A stretch of DNA of 64,000 nt from Mangifera indica. Taxonomy: Eukaryota; Streptophyta; Magnoliopsida; Sapindales; Anacardiaceae. A program made the position numbers and the translations under genes. Location of the stretch: the NCBI RefSeq assembly GCF_011075055.1, contig NW_025401213.1, positions 1-64,000 on the forward strand, read 5' to 3'. The notes below the pieces were generated by a model, which was not told where the DNA came from, searched no databases, and saw nothing but the letters and a program-made list of their open reading frames with translations. The stretch's first letter is position 1, and every line of letters starts with the position of its first letter. Shown here one piece after another: positions 36,088-49,460 of the stretch.

Positions 36088-37179
36088 TTTGACTGACACA
36101 AAATATGTGTGAAAAGACACAAACGCCCCCATCAGGTCACCTACAAACCAATAATGCCACTCTGTCAATCCCATATCAATAGTAGAGACCAAGAAGGGGT
36201 AATGTGTTATCGAATTGATCCTAAAGTGGTTCATCAGACTCAGATGTTAGGTTGTGTCAAGACCCATCCATCGCTTGGTGAACTTTTGTGTCTGATCAAT
36301 CTGGCAAAATTTCAGGACTTGAGGCATGGTTAATAGTTTTTTAGCCGTACTTCATAGGCTCTTAACAGGGCGATCAATGGGTTTTTTATAAGGCAACCTA
36401 GAAAATGAACATTTTATTTTTTTAATTATATGAAATTATTATTTTTAACCATATTGACATGCTGCAATAGCAAACCATACTGAATGGATCTGCTCATCCA
36501 AAAAAGAACTTAATCGTTACAATTCCAAACTGCACATGACCAACCCGTGGGGCTTACCTCACAACCCGGGACACAACCCACTTAGCCTGCAAGTTTGAAA
36601 CGGCTTGGGGTTTTTCGTCTGAGGTTAAACAGGTCAAGCCAAAAAGTCATGCATGTGTTGAGCCATGAACTAACCTGACCCATTTACCACCTCTACCTCA
36701 ATCCAAAACCTTGAGTCATAAACGTTATCTAAATTATCAACAATTCTACCACATAATTATAAAGACCTTAAATGGAACTTGAACTTAAAATTTGTTATGT
36801 TGCAGTTGAATAGAAAGCTATCCCTAGACATTTTCCATGCTAAGAGTTTCAAACTTCCTTTACACCAGTAAGACTCTTACACATCAATATTTGAATAATT
36901 TGTCAACATAACATTCCCAATATTCAAGGAATGCAGGTATTCTCAATATATTGCAAAGACATTAAAGATGTAAGAAAAAGCTCTTCAAAAAAAAAAAAAA
37001 AATCTCTTGCCAACAATATAACTTTAACAAGTATCGTACAACATCCAGCCAGAAACTTTATTTCATCAATGTATAAACCAAGTTGATATGGTTACAGTTG
37101 ACACAAACCCATAAATCCAACATCAGTGAAAATATTTTCCAAAGCGAAAAAGGAAAAAGAAAAGAAAAGCGTTTGATAC
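36088..37179. other. Spacer with a degenerate G/C-rich repeat; 3' flank of UBA/PUB gene
   Basis: About 36540-36720 ('aacccgtggggcttacc', 'gaaacggcttgggg', 'taacctgacccatttaccacctc') resembles degenerate hAT-type MITE sequence such as that at 63014-63400, but no ends or target duplication were found. 36720-37179 is the probable 3'-UTR side of the minus-strand gene. Confidence 0.35.
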
Positions 37180-37391
37180 TTAGAGAACTCCAAAAAAGGG
37201 GTTATTTATTGCGGAATTCAGCTCTGCGCCAGCTGAATTGAGCAATGCCATTTCCACTTTGTCTCGGGGTAGAAAAAGGAACTCACCCCCTTCAATCTTC
37301 TCAAATCCGCACAGCTCAATAAACTCTATGCCCCCCTTTAGTGCACCAACTCTATCCTGTATTTGAGAACAAGCAAAGCAAACAACACATT

Positions 37392-37424
<33 letters not shown>

Positions 37425-38847
37425 ATCAGGACAACAGCATAAAGAAGCCAACCGAATATGAAATCTCTAGGTTTCTGTAAAGATGATTAAATTAGGGAAA
37501 ATGACATTTTAATCTCTACTTCAGTACAATGTCAGTCATTTAAGCCAAGAGAAACCAAACACTAATTATTTGAGAATAAGGAATTGATTTTCTTTTATAT
37601 GAGGAATATAAAAAATTGTCAATTTCACCCACCAACCAAAGCCTGCAATGGAACTGAACAAATGACAAAGGAAAGTGACAGTGATTACTGAATTGAAAGA
37701 CCAAGCATAATGTTCCAGATGTCAATGATGGTGCATTTGTGGTTTCATGATAGTGGACCATTGGAAAGATGGCAATTCTGAAGGTGGCTGCTAGTGACAA
37801 GGATGACAAAAGAAGTCAAAGTTAAAGAAGATTATGCTTGGGGTGAACTTCGTCCACGGTGAGGTGAAGGTATGATTGAATAAAAATTACATATGGCAGC
37901 AGTTGATATCATATAGGAAAAATCTATGGCAAGAAATTGATGGTTATGCTGGAAAAACCGGAGAACTAAGTGGTGAGGACAAAAATCTGATCTTTAGCAG
38001 CAGTTTTGGATTTCTAGACAAGAAAATTCCAGCTTTCTCAAAAGTTTCTTGTTCCTGTGAGGTCATTTGGAAAAAAATAACACTAATAACAATCTGGATT
38101 TTGTCATTGACGAATAGATTAGTTGATATCAAGGCCAATGTAAACGAATATACCCAAAGAAAATTTGAAAGGGTAAGAGTCCAATCATGACTAAGGGTAC
38201 AACCTGTATGGGTCTGAAATTTATTTATTGCTTAGGATAGAGTATATCATGATAGGTTATAAAAAGTACCACACCTGAAAGGTTTGGTTATTGAGTCTAA
38301 TTTTTCTGAACTTCTCCTCATTAGGATTTTTGGCTACATTCCCTATATAGGTAAGAAGCGTCTGGAATGCTCTCTTCACTTTGGCATCATCATCCTTGTA
38401 CCATAGAGAACAAGTCAAGAGAATCATTAGTATAAACCCAAGAATTACAAGCATTCCAGATTCCGAATAAATAAAGTTTAACAAAACAAAAAAGGAAAAA
38501 AGAAAATTAGTGAAGAAAAAAGATAGATCTGTTGTGAAAATGACAAAATATATATTACATAAAAATTAAATGAATGGTTCCACAGTAACTACTAAGCATT
38601 GATATAACATCTCTTACAAGATGATATGACCAATGCTCATTTCGTTATACACTGCACAAAAGCTCCCAAATGATATAATCATCATCTGTTACACGTTCAC
38701 TCATCAGCATATTTTCATGTTTGCAAACAATAGAAACCTAGACCTCTAATTATAGAGGCTACAACAGCTAAGTAGTTAAAGAAATTAACCTAGACCTGTA
38801 ATTATAGAGGCTATGAGAGTCTGTATGCAAAAGTTTGTACATCTAGA

Positions 38848-38883
<36 letters not shown>

Positions 38884-41800
38884 TATATATATGTACATTA
38901 AAATGAAAGTAAATCATAAGTAAAAATATTAAATTCTTAAAATCTCCAGACTGTCCTACATTAAAGATGTCTCTTTTAAAAATTTGAAAATTGAACCTAA
39001 TCTTTCATCCATGTGCATCTTGCACCCCAAGATGAGCTCAATCAAACAAGTATCAGCTATAAGTTCATATTTTAAATGTATCCAACTGACAGAAAATGGT
39101 TAGAAACTAGCATTAAAGGTAGAAATAACAATTAAGAATTGTGTACTTGCACTACTATTCAAATAAATAAAAAGGTATCAAGTAAGAGAGAGAGTGCTTA
39201 ATGCCCTTTGAGAGTGTAAAATAACCAAGTTATAATCAAGAGTCCAGTCTACCAGTTGTATTACCTTGTGATTCTGCTTAAGAGATCGCAAACACTCTCG
39301 CATTTGCTCTACCTTCGTGGCAGGCCTAACAGGCAATGAGCTCTGCAATTTCAATAAAAGGATATATAATTTATACACATGTTTAACAATTTTTGACAAG
39401 CCTACATTAAAACCATAATAATCAAACAACTTATACCTTTTTCTCTTCTACAACTGGTGTTGAAGGTTTGGCAGTTGCAGGATCTTCAGGAGGCAATCCA
39501 AGCTTCCTCCTCCTTTCTGCCTGTGAAGATATAATTAAACTACATCATCAACTATAACAAACAAACTCAAAAGTAAAATCAAACAGTTTATGACGTAAGA
39601 TTATTATTAAGGGCAATAGAAGATTTTGCGTATGCAATTTCTACATTAAGTTAGCAGTAACCTTGTCTTCTTCTAACTTTTGACGAATTTTTTCCCTGGC
39701 TCTCTTTTCCTCCTCTTTCTCAGCTTTCCGCAAGGCCAACAAACTAGACCAAAACAATTGTTTCATCCAAAAAGATAGAAAATTAATGTCTAAAGGAACA
39801 TTTAGTGTTATAACATACAATGTTACAGCACAAAATACACTGGATGATAATACCGTTTTCTTTCATTTTCTTCCTCAATCCGCTTTGCTTCAAGAAGTTC
39901 CTTGCCAATTCGAATTCTCTCCTATTAACAAGGAACACACAAGCCTAGGTTACAAATATAAACAATGAATTTATAAAGACTACAATTTAAGATACAAGAA
40001 ATGTGTCACAAAATAAAACTTGCTTTTGATAATACTCATATGTAGGTGATACATATTACATACAAATTAAAATTCTTTGCCCCAAAAAAAGGTATTATAT
40101 TTGAGTTTAAATAATATAAATATCTCGATGATAAATGTTCCACCTCTTAGTATAACACCAACAAGCTTAAATTCTTCAAAATTACATAGAAATTTTGTAG
40201 ATCATTGACGTTTACATTGATGAGGCTCAAAATATGCAATTGCAAGGATGATACAAAGTTTAAAATTTTTGATGCAAAGAATAAGCTAATGCAAAACATT
40301 GAATGTTTTTCAAGGGCTTACAACATCGGAAGAAAAATGTCTAACAAAATATCACTTACAAATGTACAATTATAACATTCAGTGACGTTTGCAGCTTGAG
40401 CTACTTCGCCAGCATTGTAGTAAAATCCATAAATATTCTCCATATGAAAAACCACTTTTCATTAGAGGAAACATGAGGTCCCAATCTCCTTAACCATACT
40501 ACTTTCCTCAGAAATGTATTCTCTGATTCTATATCTCATGGGACAAATGACATTTGCATTCTTCTATGCACCAGGTGATAATAAATCTGAATCAAATTTG
40601 TATGGTGACTCAAGACAAACTCCAAAAAAATAACTTTTCTCTTCCTATATTCTGGCAATGATTTCAAATAATTATATTTATACAAAATATAGAATGTATT
40701 TGTAATTAAGGAAAAGGGATAAAAACATATATAACTAGAATAAACAGCAGGCAGAATTTGAATTCCTAATATGATATAGCCCAAACAAGCATTCCCTTTT
40801 CCAGAGGTTTTTCTTGTGCTTTAAGGTACCAAACTACCAAGTACAAAAGTTTAGTATAACAGTCACAATAATGCATATTCAGAATTATGCATGTTGATTT
40901 CATCAATGCCAATGGAAACAAACAGGGTACAATGCTAATAGAACACAAATCATTTTAAGAAAAAAATAATTATATTTACAACGAACAGATTTATAATAGG
41001 GTGATGAAGATATCTATAAGTATATCTGTAAATATGTATTCATGTATTTAAACATAATATAGGAAGCCACCACTAAGAAAAGAAATTGAAGATTATGAAG
41101 CACCTTTTCCCTTTCTCTTTCAGCTTTCTTTTCTTCTTCCTCTTTCTTCTTGTGAGCTCGCTCCCTAAATATTTACAAAAGCATCAGCTAAGAGACAAAA
41201 ATATAGCAAGTAGAAAATAACCAAGCAATCCAACAAAGTGGAATCAGTTTTTACTGTGTCAAAAAAAAAAAACTAGAAACAAGTTTTTAAGTGTTGAAGA
41301 TATGAAAGTTTACATTCAAAGTTCAAAATTATTCAAAAAATAATTAAATTAAAGTTGCAGAGCCAGAAAAAGATTTCACCACATATTTCTTCAGTTAGAT
41401 GAACAAATCAAATCACAGATTTCACAAGAAACAAGAATTAAATAAATTCTTTAATTTGTAAAGCACCATAGACCCAGCCCACCAGCATATATGAAGAGCA
41501 ACTAGCCAGCAGCATGCAGCCAAGAGCCACCAAAATACATTCTGGGGATGCAGTCATCGCAGAAGTAAACAAGTAACAATTACATAATCCCATCAGTGAA
41601 GCAAGAGGTTGCATAAGAATATGTCATACCTTAGTTCTTGTGCTTTCATCTTAATTTCTTCAGGTGTAAGAGAAGGTTTAGAAGCCTCAGCATTAATACT
41701 GACAGGTACCTAAACATAAATAATCCAAGAGGATTAATGTTTGATGTGTACACACATTCAACATGTACACGTACATATAGATTCAATATCTTTATACAGG

Positions 41801-44800
41801 ATTTATTTTTGTTGAGTTGTAAATAAATTAGGAAGTAATGAGTTGTAAATAAGATTAGAAAATCCCTTAAATGGAGGGATTAAATTAGATTAGGAAGTAC
41901 CCAATTTAAAATCCCTTGAATAGAGGGATTAAACAATTTTCCAGATTTAGGAGTGATTTAGTTTCCCATTTTTCTTCTTGTAATCTACTATATAATACCA
42001 TGTACTATCAATTCAAGAATCAGAAGAAAAATTCAAAATTATTTTTCTCATATTTCATCACATGGTATCAGAGCTTAAAGTTTTTTTTTTATATTTTTCT
42101 CTTTTTCTCCTTCAAGCAGCCTTCATTGCTGTCATTCCTGATTCTTTTTCTTCTCTAATTCCTGTTTAGGCAGCCTTAATTGTTGTGTTTTTTTTCACCA
42201 TGTCAGCCTCTGAAATCACTATTTCTAGCAAGTCTAACCCATCCGAAGAATCTAATTATGTTCAGAAAATTGGAGATTTACAGAATATTCGGGCCTCCTA
42301 TAGGCTCAATGGGAAGAACTACCTCAAATGGTTTCAATTTGTCCGCACATACCTAAAGGGCAAAGGAAGACTTAACCATCTTCTTGGAACAGGACCAGTA
42401 AAGGATGACCCAATGTTTGAAGCATGGGATAAGGAGGATTCCATATTATGTCCTGGCTATGGGATTCCATGGATCCCATGATTAGCGACACATGTATGTT
42501 TCTTGCTACAGCAAAGGAGATTTGGGACTTCGTTCGCCGCACATATTCGAAGGCCCGTGATGCTGCTCAAGTGTACGATATCAAGGTCAAAACTATAGCT
42601 ACCAAGCAAGGAGACAAGTCTGTTACAGAGTATGCAAACCTACTACAAAATCTGTGGCAAGAACTCGATCATTACTGAGTTTTCGAGATGAAATGCCTTG
42701 AGGATGCTGCTATCTTGAAGAACTTCATTGAAAAAGACCGTGTCTATGATTTTTTGGCTGGATTGAATCTCGAATTTGATCAAGTTAGGTTACAAATCCT
42801 TGGCAAAGAAGACATACCATCTCTAGAAGAGACAATTTCATTGATTCGAGCAGAAGAAAGCCGAAGGAGTGTTATGCTTGAACCATAAACTATGGAAGGG
42901 TCAGCCTTAGTAGCAAAAATAGATCATCAAGAGAAAGGAAAGAGTGATTTGCCTAAATACCCAGGGAGAGAAAACCAGTGGAAGGAGAACAAAGATAATC
43001 TCTGATGCACCCATTGTAAGAAACCAAGGCACACAAAAGAGAAATGTTGAAAGTTGAATGGTAAGCCACCAAGCCGAGAGTGGGGAAATCGTGGGGGGCA
43101 ATAGAGGCCTCTAGCACACATGGCAGAGCAGAAAAAAACCGAAGAAAATTCTACAACAGGGGGGTTCAACAGTGAAGAAATTGAGAAGCTAAGAAGTTTG
43201 TTGGGGTCTCTTGAGAAGCCTTCTAGAGCTTGTTCTTTGGCTCTTTCAGGTAAACTTTCATTTCCTCTTTGCATGAATGCCTCAGATAAATTTTATATCA
43301 ATTCTTGGATAATAGACTCTGGTGCTACAGACCATATGACCCCCACATCTCAACTCTACCACACCTATACCCCATGCCCAAGTAATAGAAAAATTGTAAT
43401 GGCTAATGGTTCATTAACTACTGTTGTAGGATTCGGAGATATACATATCACACCTACCCTTATCCTTAAAAATGTCCTCCATGTACCAAACTTTCGACCA
43501 ACCTTGTTTCCGTTCAAAAGCTTACCTATGATCTTAAATGTTATGCAATTTTTTTCCCTTCTTATTGTGTTTTTCAGGATCAGGGCACGAGGAGGAGGAT
43601 TGGACTTGCTAAGGAAAAAAATGGCCTTTACTACCTTGAATCATCTTAAATGGGTAGGAGTAATTTGTCTTTGTCTTTTCTCAATTCCTCGAATAAAGAT
43701 ACCATTTGGTTGTATCACCTATGCCTAGGTCATCCATCTTTTAGGGTTTTAAAAGTCATGTTTCTTCATTTGTTCCAAGGATTAGATATTTCTGAGTTTC
43801 ATTATGACATTTGTGAATTGGCAAAACACGCTCGTGTATCTTTTCCGATTAGCAATAAAAGAAGTTCTCATCCTTTCCATTTGATTCATAGTGACATATG
43901 GGGTCCTTCTACTATACCTAATGTTTCTGGAGCTCGTTGGTTTGTATCCTTAATTGATGATTGCACTTGAGTTACATGGCTCTTTCTTCTGAAACAAAAA
44001 TCAAATGTTAGCATTGTTATACCTAATTTCCACTCAATGGTTCAAAACCAATTTGGGGTTAAAATAAAAAGCTTTAGAACAGACAATGCTAGAGACTACT
44101 TCAACCAGATTTTGTCACCCTACTTTCGTTCACAGGGCATTATCCATGATTCATCATGTGTCAACACACCTCAACAAAATGGGATAGCTGAAAGGAAAAA
44201 TGGGCATTTACTTAATACCACCCGAGCTTTACTTTTTCAAGGAAATGTTCCTAAATCCTATTGGGAGAGAGACCGTTCTTACTGCCACATACATGATAAA
44301 TAGACTTCCCTCACGTGTGTTAGACAACAAAAGTCTTATAGAGATCCTTAATAGTTTCTATCCTTACTTCAGAACCTCTAATGGCCTCACACCTAAGGTA
44401 TTTGGGTGTACTGCCTTTGTTCATGTCCACGACCAACATAGAGGCAAACTAGACCCTCGAGCCATCAAATGTGTCTTCCTTGGTTACTCATCCACAAAAA
44501 AGGGATACAAGTGCTACAATCCTTCATCCAGAAAATTTTACATTTCTGCAGATGTCACCTTCACAGAAATACACCTTTTTTCTCTAAGTCCTCTCTTCAG
44601 GGGGAAATTTCAATGATAGATGACGATACTTGTGAATCATTTGAACCTTTTAAAACCCTTGACCTTCCTCATGTTCCAACCTGTTGTTGAACCCAAGTCA
44701 TCTCTTGTCCCAACCAATGTCCCTCACAATTTTCCAAGGTTTTCTCAGGTGTATTCAAGGAGAAAGGTCGTTCCAGAACTGACACAGGCCCAAGAATCCA

Positions 44801-47800
44801 ACTCAGACTCTGGGAATGAAATCATGGTAAGATCTGACCCACCTTTACATACACAATCTGTTGAAACATCTACTGACCCAACAGACGACCTAGACCTTCC
44901 CATTGCTATTAGAAAAGGTACCAGAGAGTGCACTAAACGACCACTCTATCCACTATCTCACTATGTCTCTCTTAAACACCTGACACAAACACACAAAAAG
45001 TTCATTGTAAGTTTAAATACCATATCTATCCCTAACACTGTTTCTGAGGCATTGTCAAAAAGGGAATGGAGGGATGCTATGAGAGAGGAGATGAGTGCAT
45101 TAGAAAAAAATAAAATATGGGAGATTGTTGATAAACCAAAAGGGAAAAACATTGTTGATTGTAAGTGGATTTTTACATTAAAATACAAGGCTGATGGATC
45201 ACTTGAGAGATATAAAGCACGATTGGTGGCCAAAGGGTACATTCAGACTTATGGTGTTGATTATCAGGAGACCTTTGCTCCAGTAGCAAAAATGAATACT
45301 GTAAGAATTTTGTTATCATTGGCTGCCCACTTCAATTGGCAACTCCTACAGTATGACGTTAAGAATGCATTTCTCCATGGTGACTTAGAGGAAGAAATCT
45401 ACATGAACATCCCACCAGGATTTAAGGGAGACACAGGTAACAGGGTATGCAAGCTAAGAAAGGCTCTTTATGGATTAAAACAATCTCCTAGAGCATGGTT
45501 TGAGAGATTCGCAAAAGTCATGAAGGATTCTGGGTACAAACAAAGCCAAAGTGACCACACTCTCTTCATTAAGCATTCAGCTGTAGGGGGGGTGACTACT
45601 CTTCTAGTCTATGTGGATGACATCATAGTAACTGAGAATAATGAGAAAGAAAAGCATGGATTGAAACAGAGACTAGTAAGAGAGTTTGAGATAAAAGAAT
45701 TGGGGAAACTAAAATACTTCCTCGGTATTGAGGTGGCATATTCCACACAAGGGATCTTCATATCTCAGCAAAAGTACGTGACTGATTTATTAATAGAAAC
45801 AGGAAAGATTGGGTGTAAGCCAGTCTCTACCCCAATGAATCCCAATCATAAGTTGGGAGAAGCTAAAGGAGAACCAACTGTTGATAAAAGAATGTACCAG
45901 AGGTTAGTCGGTAAATTTATATACCTTGCTCACACTCGGCCAGACATAGCATACTCGGTGAGTGTGATTAGTCAGTTCATGCATGATCCAAGAGAACCTC
46001 ATCTTTAAGCTGCTTACAGGGTGTTGCATTACTTAAAAGGCAATCTAGGGAAAGGAATCCTGTTCAAGAAGAACGATAATCTTACCTTAGAGGCTTACTC
46101 TGATGCGGACTATGCAGGTTCTCTAGTGGATAGAAGATCAACTACAAGGTATAGTACTTTCCTTGGAGGTAATCTGGTAACTTGGAGGAGTAAGAAGCAA
46201 AATGTGGTGGCAAGATCATCTGCAGAATCAGAATTTAGGGCTATTGCTCAAGGATTGTGTGAACTGCTATGGTTGAAGATTATCCTAGATGATTTAAGAG
46301 TCAAATGGGAAGGTCCTATGAAACTTTATTGTGACAACAAGTCAGCTATCAATATTGCTCATAATCCTATACAACATGATAGGACAAAACATATTGAAAT
46401 TGATAGACATTTCATTAAAGAGAAATTGGAGGAAGGATTAGTGTGTATGTCTTATGTTCCATCAGAATGTCAATTAGCTAATGTTCTAACAAAGGGGTTG
46501 AACAGTTCGAGATTCCATGATCTTGTATTCAAGCTGAGAATGGAAGACATCTATTCCTCAGCTTGAGGGAGAGTGTTGAGTTGTAAATAAATTAGGAAGT
46601 AATGAGTTGTAAATAAGATTAGGAAATCCCTTAAATGGAGGGATTAAGTTAGATTAGGAAGTACCCAATTTAAAATCCCTTGAATAGAAGGATTAAACAA
46701 TTTTTCAGATTTAGGAGTGATTTAGTTTCCTATTTTTTCTCTTGTAATCTACTATATAATATCATGTACTATCAATTCAAGAATCAGAAAAAAATTCAAA
46801 ATTATTTTTCTCATATTTCATCACAATTTTCTCAAAATCAATCGCTAGATTTCATAATCTCAACATACAAATTTCATGTTTACTGAAAATTCGTTACGAT
46901 CAAACTGAAATTAAGTTCAAAATAAAAATTATTATCATTAATATGTAAACTTAAGAACCAAATAACCATGATTGTGATATTCGAATACGTTGAAGGTGAT
47001 ACGAGTAAATTTTAATCAAAGGTTAGATTGGTTAGATTAAAGAGACATAAATGCTAATAATCATTTTTTACCACAAAGAAATGGAAATGAATCAAAATAT
47101 GCACGTAATGATAATAACAAAGCATGTCCAAATATATATGAGCGTGAATATTATACCATGGGCATCTGGTCTATATCTGGGTCATTCTCATGTTCAACTA
47201 TCCAATTCACAGCAGCCTCAAGACTGGCATTACCTGAAGATCGAAAACAATAACAATAAAAATCATAAATAACCAATAATGAAGATAAACATGCACATAA
47301 TGCAAATGCAATATTGAAGAAACCCTCAATGGTGTATGCAAGAACCCATTGATAAGATAAAATATTTAGAGCTATGTATCACCTGAATCAACAGCCCAAA
47401 ATCTAATTAGAGCAACAGGAAATCTAACTAATTATATACTGTATAAATGAAAACATTATGATCTATAATAGGAACAAGCACTGCTAATTTTAAAGATGTC
47501 GTGCAGACAAGAGTTGCTCACTCCATTCTTCTCATTAGTTATGCCTTATAGAGCTCCTATCTAAGAAATATGTTTTTATACTTTGTATCTTGGTCTCATT
47601 CCTATATAAACAATAAGTTCTAATTCTTCTAAACAGAGAAATAACGGACAAATAAGTTACTAAAGAATAGAACCCAAAAAACCAATAAGAGGACATACGA
47701 AGTCCATGCCAGTTCTGCCAAGGAACCCTTTCCAATTGGTACAATTAAGAAATGAATCTTCATTAATTACATATATGAAGGTAAGAAATCTGTACAGGAT

Positions 47801-49460
47801 CTGACTAATAGACTCAATAAGCAGTTGGTTCCTCTCATCCAAATGAACTTACACATTAGAGAAAAAGTTAAAATACCAAAATCTAGCCCACATTCCAAGC
47901 CCACAAACACCAATCTTGAAGTTGCTTTATCATACAACTTGAGATCATTCAATATACAAGAACAGGCAAGCAAAACAAAGCATCAAGGACTACATAGGAG
48001 GAAACCAGTTTAAAAGCAAACAAGTAATGAGACATGGCTTAGAATACCAATACATATTAATCAGCAAATTCTGCCTTCCAGCAACCAAACAATTGCCTCC
48101 ATCGCCCATTAACTTATTGTTAAGTCCAAAAGGCAGAATGTTTCCCTCTTCAGCACATTCAAATAAATGGCTATAAAAAGAAAAACTTTCCTAGCCCAAT
48201 ACTTCACAAAAAAATAAGGCTAAGTAGTATACCTTCGCTTTTATCAAAAAGCATTGCAAAGAAAAAAAATTCCAATTTGTAATTAAGTTAGTTTTAAGAT
48301 GATTCAATAGACTAGACCTAAAAGTTCCCTTAGTATTGGAGCTTCAACCTTAGCCTATGATTTTAATGCTTAAAAAGAAAATCATATATTAATACAACTC
48401 AGTGGCCTCACCAGAGTAATGTAGTGCCCGGGTTGCCCGTCCTGCAGGGAAACCCATTCCTTCTAGTTCCTCGAGTAGATTTTTATTAACCTCTGGCACA
48501 ATCATTTTGAACAAAAAAAAAAAAGGTCAAGTAACCCTTCAGGAAAAAAATTGAGCGGTTACTAGAAAGCAATATTAAGTTTCAACGGGAAAGAAATGTC
48601 TGCATAAAGGTACAGCTTCTTTTAGTTTTAATCTTGAATTAAATAAAGCTCATCCTCAACATTCTAGAATAAAAATATTTTGCTTCAGTGGTAAAAACCA
48701 CATCAAAGTAGCAAACCTATCAAGAGATACCAACAACAATACAGAGTTTCTCCTCCACAATTAAAAGAACAAAACATTATTCAATCATCAACTGAACAAT
48801 TAAGCTACCACTTAAACAGCCCGAGACCTTGGAATTAAGTAATAAAAAGGCGGACACACACAAATGATCTCCAAATGAGATTCAAATGTCACTAAAAATT
48901 TAATTTTTTTTTTTTTTTAGCTAGGGAAAAAAAGGATCGTAAACATTATAATAAAACAGACTAACAAAACATGACCTAATAGTAACAATTCGAAGTCAAT
49001 TAAACGCAATGCATAAAAAGCCCTCTACTAAAAGAGTACTTTGGGCTTGCTACTACCACTCCCATCAACATCCATAGCCTCTCCCGATTCATCATCCACC
49101 TTCGGAACCTCCAAACTTATAGGTTTCGCGGCCTCCGAAGTTTTATCAGCGAACTCCGTATGCCCCGTTCTCTTCGTGTGCAAATCACTTTCCTACATTC
49201 AACCAAAATTTCACGAAATTCACAATTAACATTAATACAGCGAAGACAGATCCATGTTGCAATTGAAATCTAGGTAAAACTCAATAAGACACCGTTTTGG
49301 ATCGGCAAGGTTTGCCGCAAGAGGTGCAAACGAGATTGAGAACAGCCTCCGTGGACTCAGAGAAGTTGGAATGAGAGGTGAGCTCGGCGTGGTCTTGAGC
49401 TTCCTGAACGGACTTCAATAGGACTCCACAGTCACCGCACTTCAACGACACCCCCGCCAT
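37180..49460 (-). CDS. Zinc finger / UBA / PUB domain protein (At1g04850-like)
   Basis: Twelve minus-strand exons: 49460-49293, 49192-49040, 48490-48412, 47233-47157, 41709-41630, 41164-41104, 39921-39854, 39743-39662, 39520-39437, 39342-39265, 38394-38275 and 37356-37180 (TAA). They read through in frame to 408 residues. Two C2H2-like fingers come first (C8/C11/H24/H30 and C45/C48/H61/H67). A UBA ubiquitin-binding domain follows at about 108-150 ([22 protein letters not shown]). Next is a long charged coiled coil at about 175-270 ([16 protein letters not shown]). A PUB domain at about 285-400 ends PFFGVL. UBA binds ubiquitin and PUB domains dock on Cdc48/p97, so a role as a ubiquitin-Cdc48 adaptor is likely by family. 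The start of exon 3 is the least certain border. Intron 4 (41710-47156) contains a complete Copia element in opposite orientation, and no coding base is disrupted. Confidence 0.93.
37392..37419. repeat. (GA)n microsatellite
   Basis: Uninterrupted GA dinucleotide run in intron 11 of the UBA/PUB gene. Confidence 0.9.
38846..38892. repeat. (ATAC)n followed by (AT)n microsatellite
   Basis: A compound simple repeat in intron 10 of the UBA/PUB gene: about seven ATAC units, then an AT run. Confidence 0.9.
41810..42062 (+). repeat. 5' LTR of Copia element
   Basis: Direct partner of 46574-46825. It contains a poly-purine/AT-rich promoter zone, with 'ctactatataatacc' as a TATA candidate near 41990. 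Confidence 0.93.
42063..42074 (+). other. Primer-binding site (tRNA-iMet)
   Basis: TGGTATCAGAGC lies immediately after the 5' LTR and matches the 3' end complement of initiator methionine tRNA. Confidence 0.93.
42200..43106 (+). pseudogene. Copia gag (UBN2/retrotran_gag type), broken
   Basis: It starts [20 protein letters not shown], followed by the gag core [20 protein letters not shown] and, after a one-base shift near 42446, [17 protein letters not shown] and [21 protein letters not shown]. Further stops occur at about 42676, 42886, 43003, 43048 and 43102. A CCHC-like segment ([14 protein letters not shown]) lies near 43005-43050. These lesions prevent a full capsid protein. Confidence 0.85.
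43120..44615 (+). pseudogene. Copia protease and integrase region, broken
   Basis: The protease active site appears as [12 protein letters not shown] (about 43300-43340). The integrase pre-domain [10 protein letters not shown] (about 43730) and core (HSDIWGP, about 43890; [10 protein letters not shown], about 44070; [14 protein letters not shown], about 44165) follow, then [22 protein letters not shown] (about 44400). Frame changes lie near 43510-43700 and 44270, and there is a stop at about 43968. Confidence 0.87.
44620..46566 (+). pseudogene. Copia reverse transcriptase and RNase H
   Basis: 44620-46008 is open and contains the complete copia reverse transcriptase ([48 protein letters not shown], and the catalytic LLVYVDDII). 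A single TAA at 46006-46008 replaces the usual glutamate codon after PREPHL. The frame then continues 46009-46566 with RNase H motifs ([42 protein letters not shown]) to the true end just before the purine tract. Confidence 0.92.
46574..46825 (+). repeat. 3' LTR of Copia element
   Basis: Direct partner of 41810-42062, preceded by the purine tract cttgagggagag (46562-46573). Confidence 0.93.

Larger units (their letters stand above)
41810..46825 (+). mobile_element. Ty1/copia LTR retrotransposon in intron 4 of the UBA/PUB gene
   Basis: A structurally complete 5.0-kb element. The LTRs are 41810-42062 and 46574-46825 (253 and 252 bp), starting TGTTGAG and ending ATCACA. A perfect 5-bp target duplication, atttt, flanks it (41805-41809 and 46826-46830). 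A perfect initiator-Met primer-binding site directly follows the first LTR, and a purine tract (cttgagggagag) directly precedes the second. By eye the LTRs differ at roughly 8-10 positions, so the insertion is fairly recent. The coding region in copia order gag-PR-IN-RT-RNase H is broken by several stops and shifts, so it is non-autonomous. It points opposite to its host gene. Confidence 0.95.
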
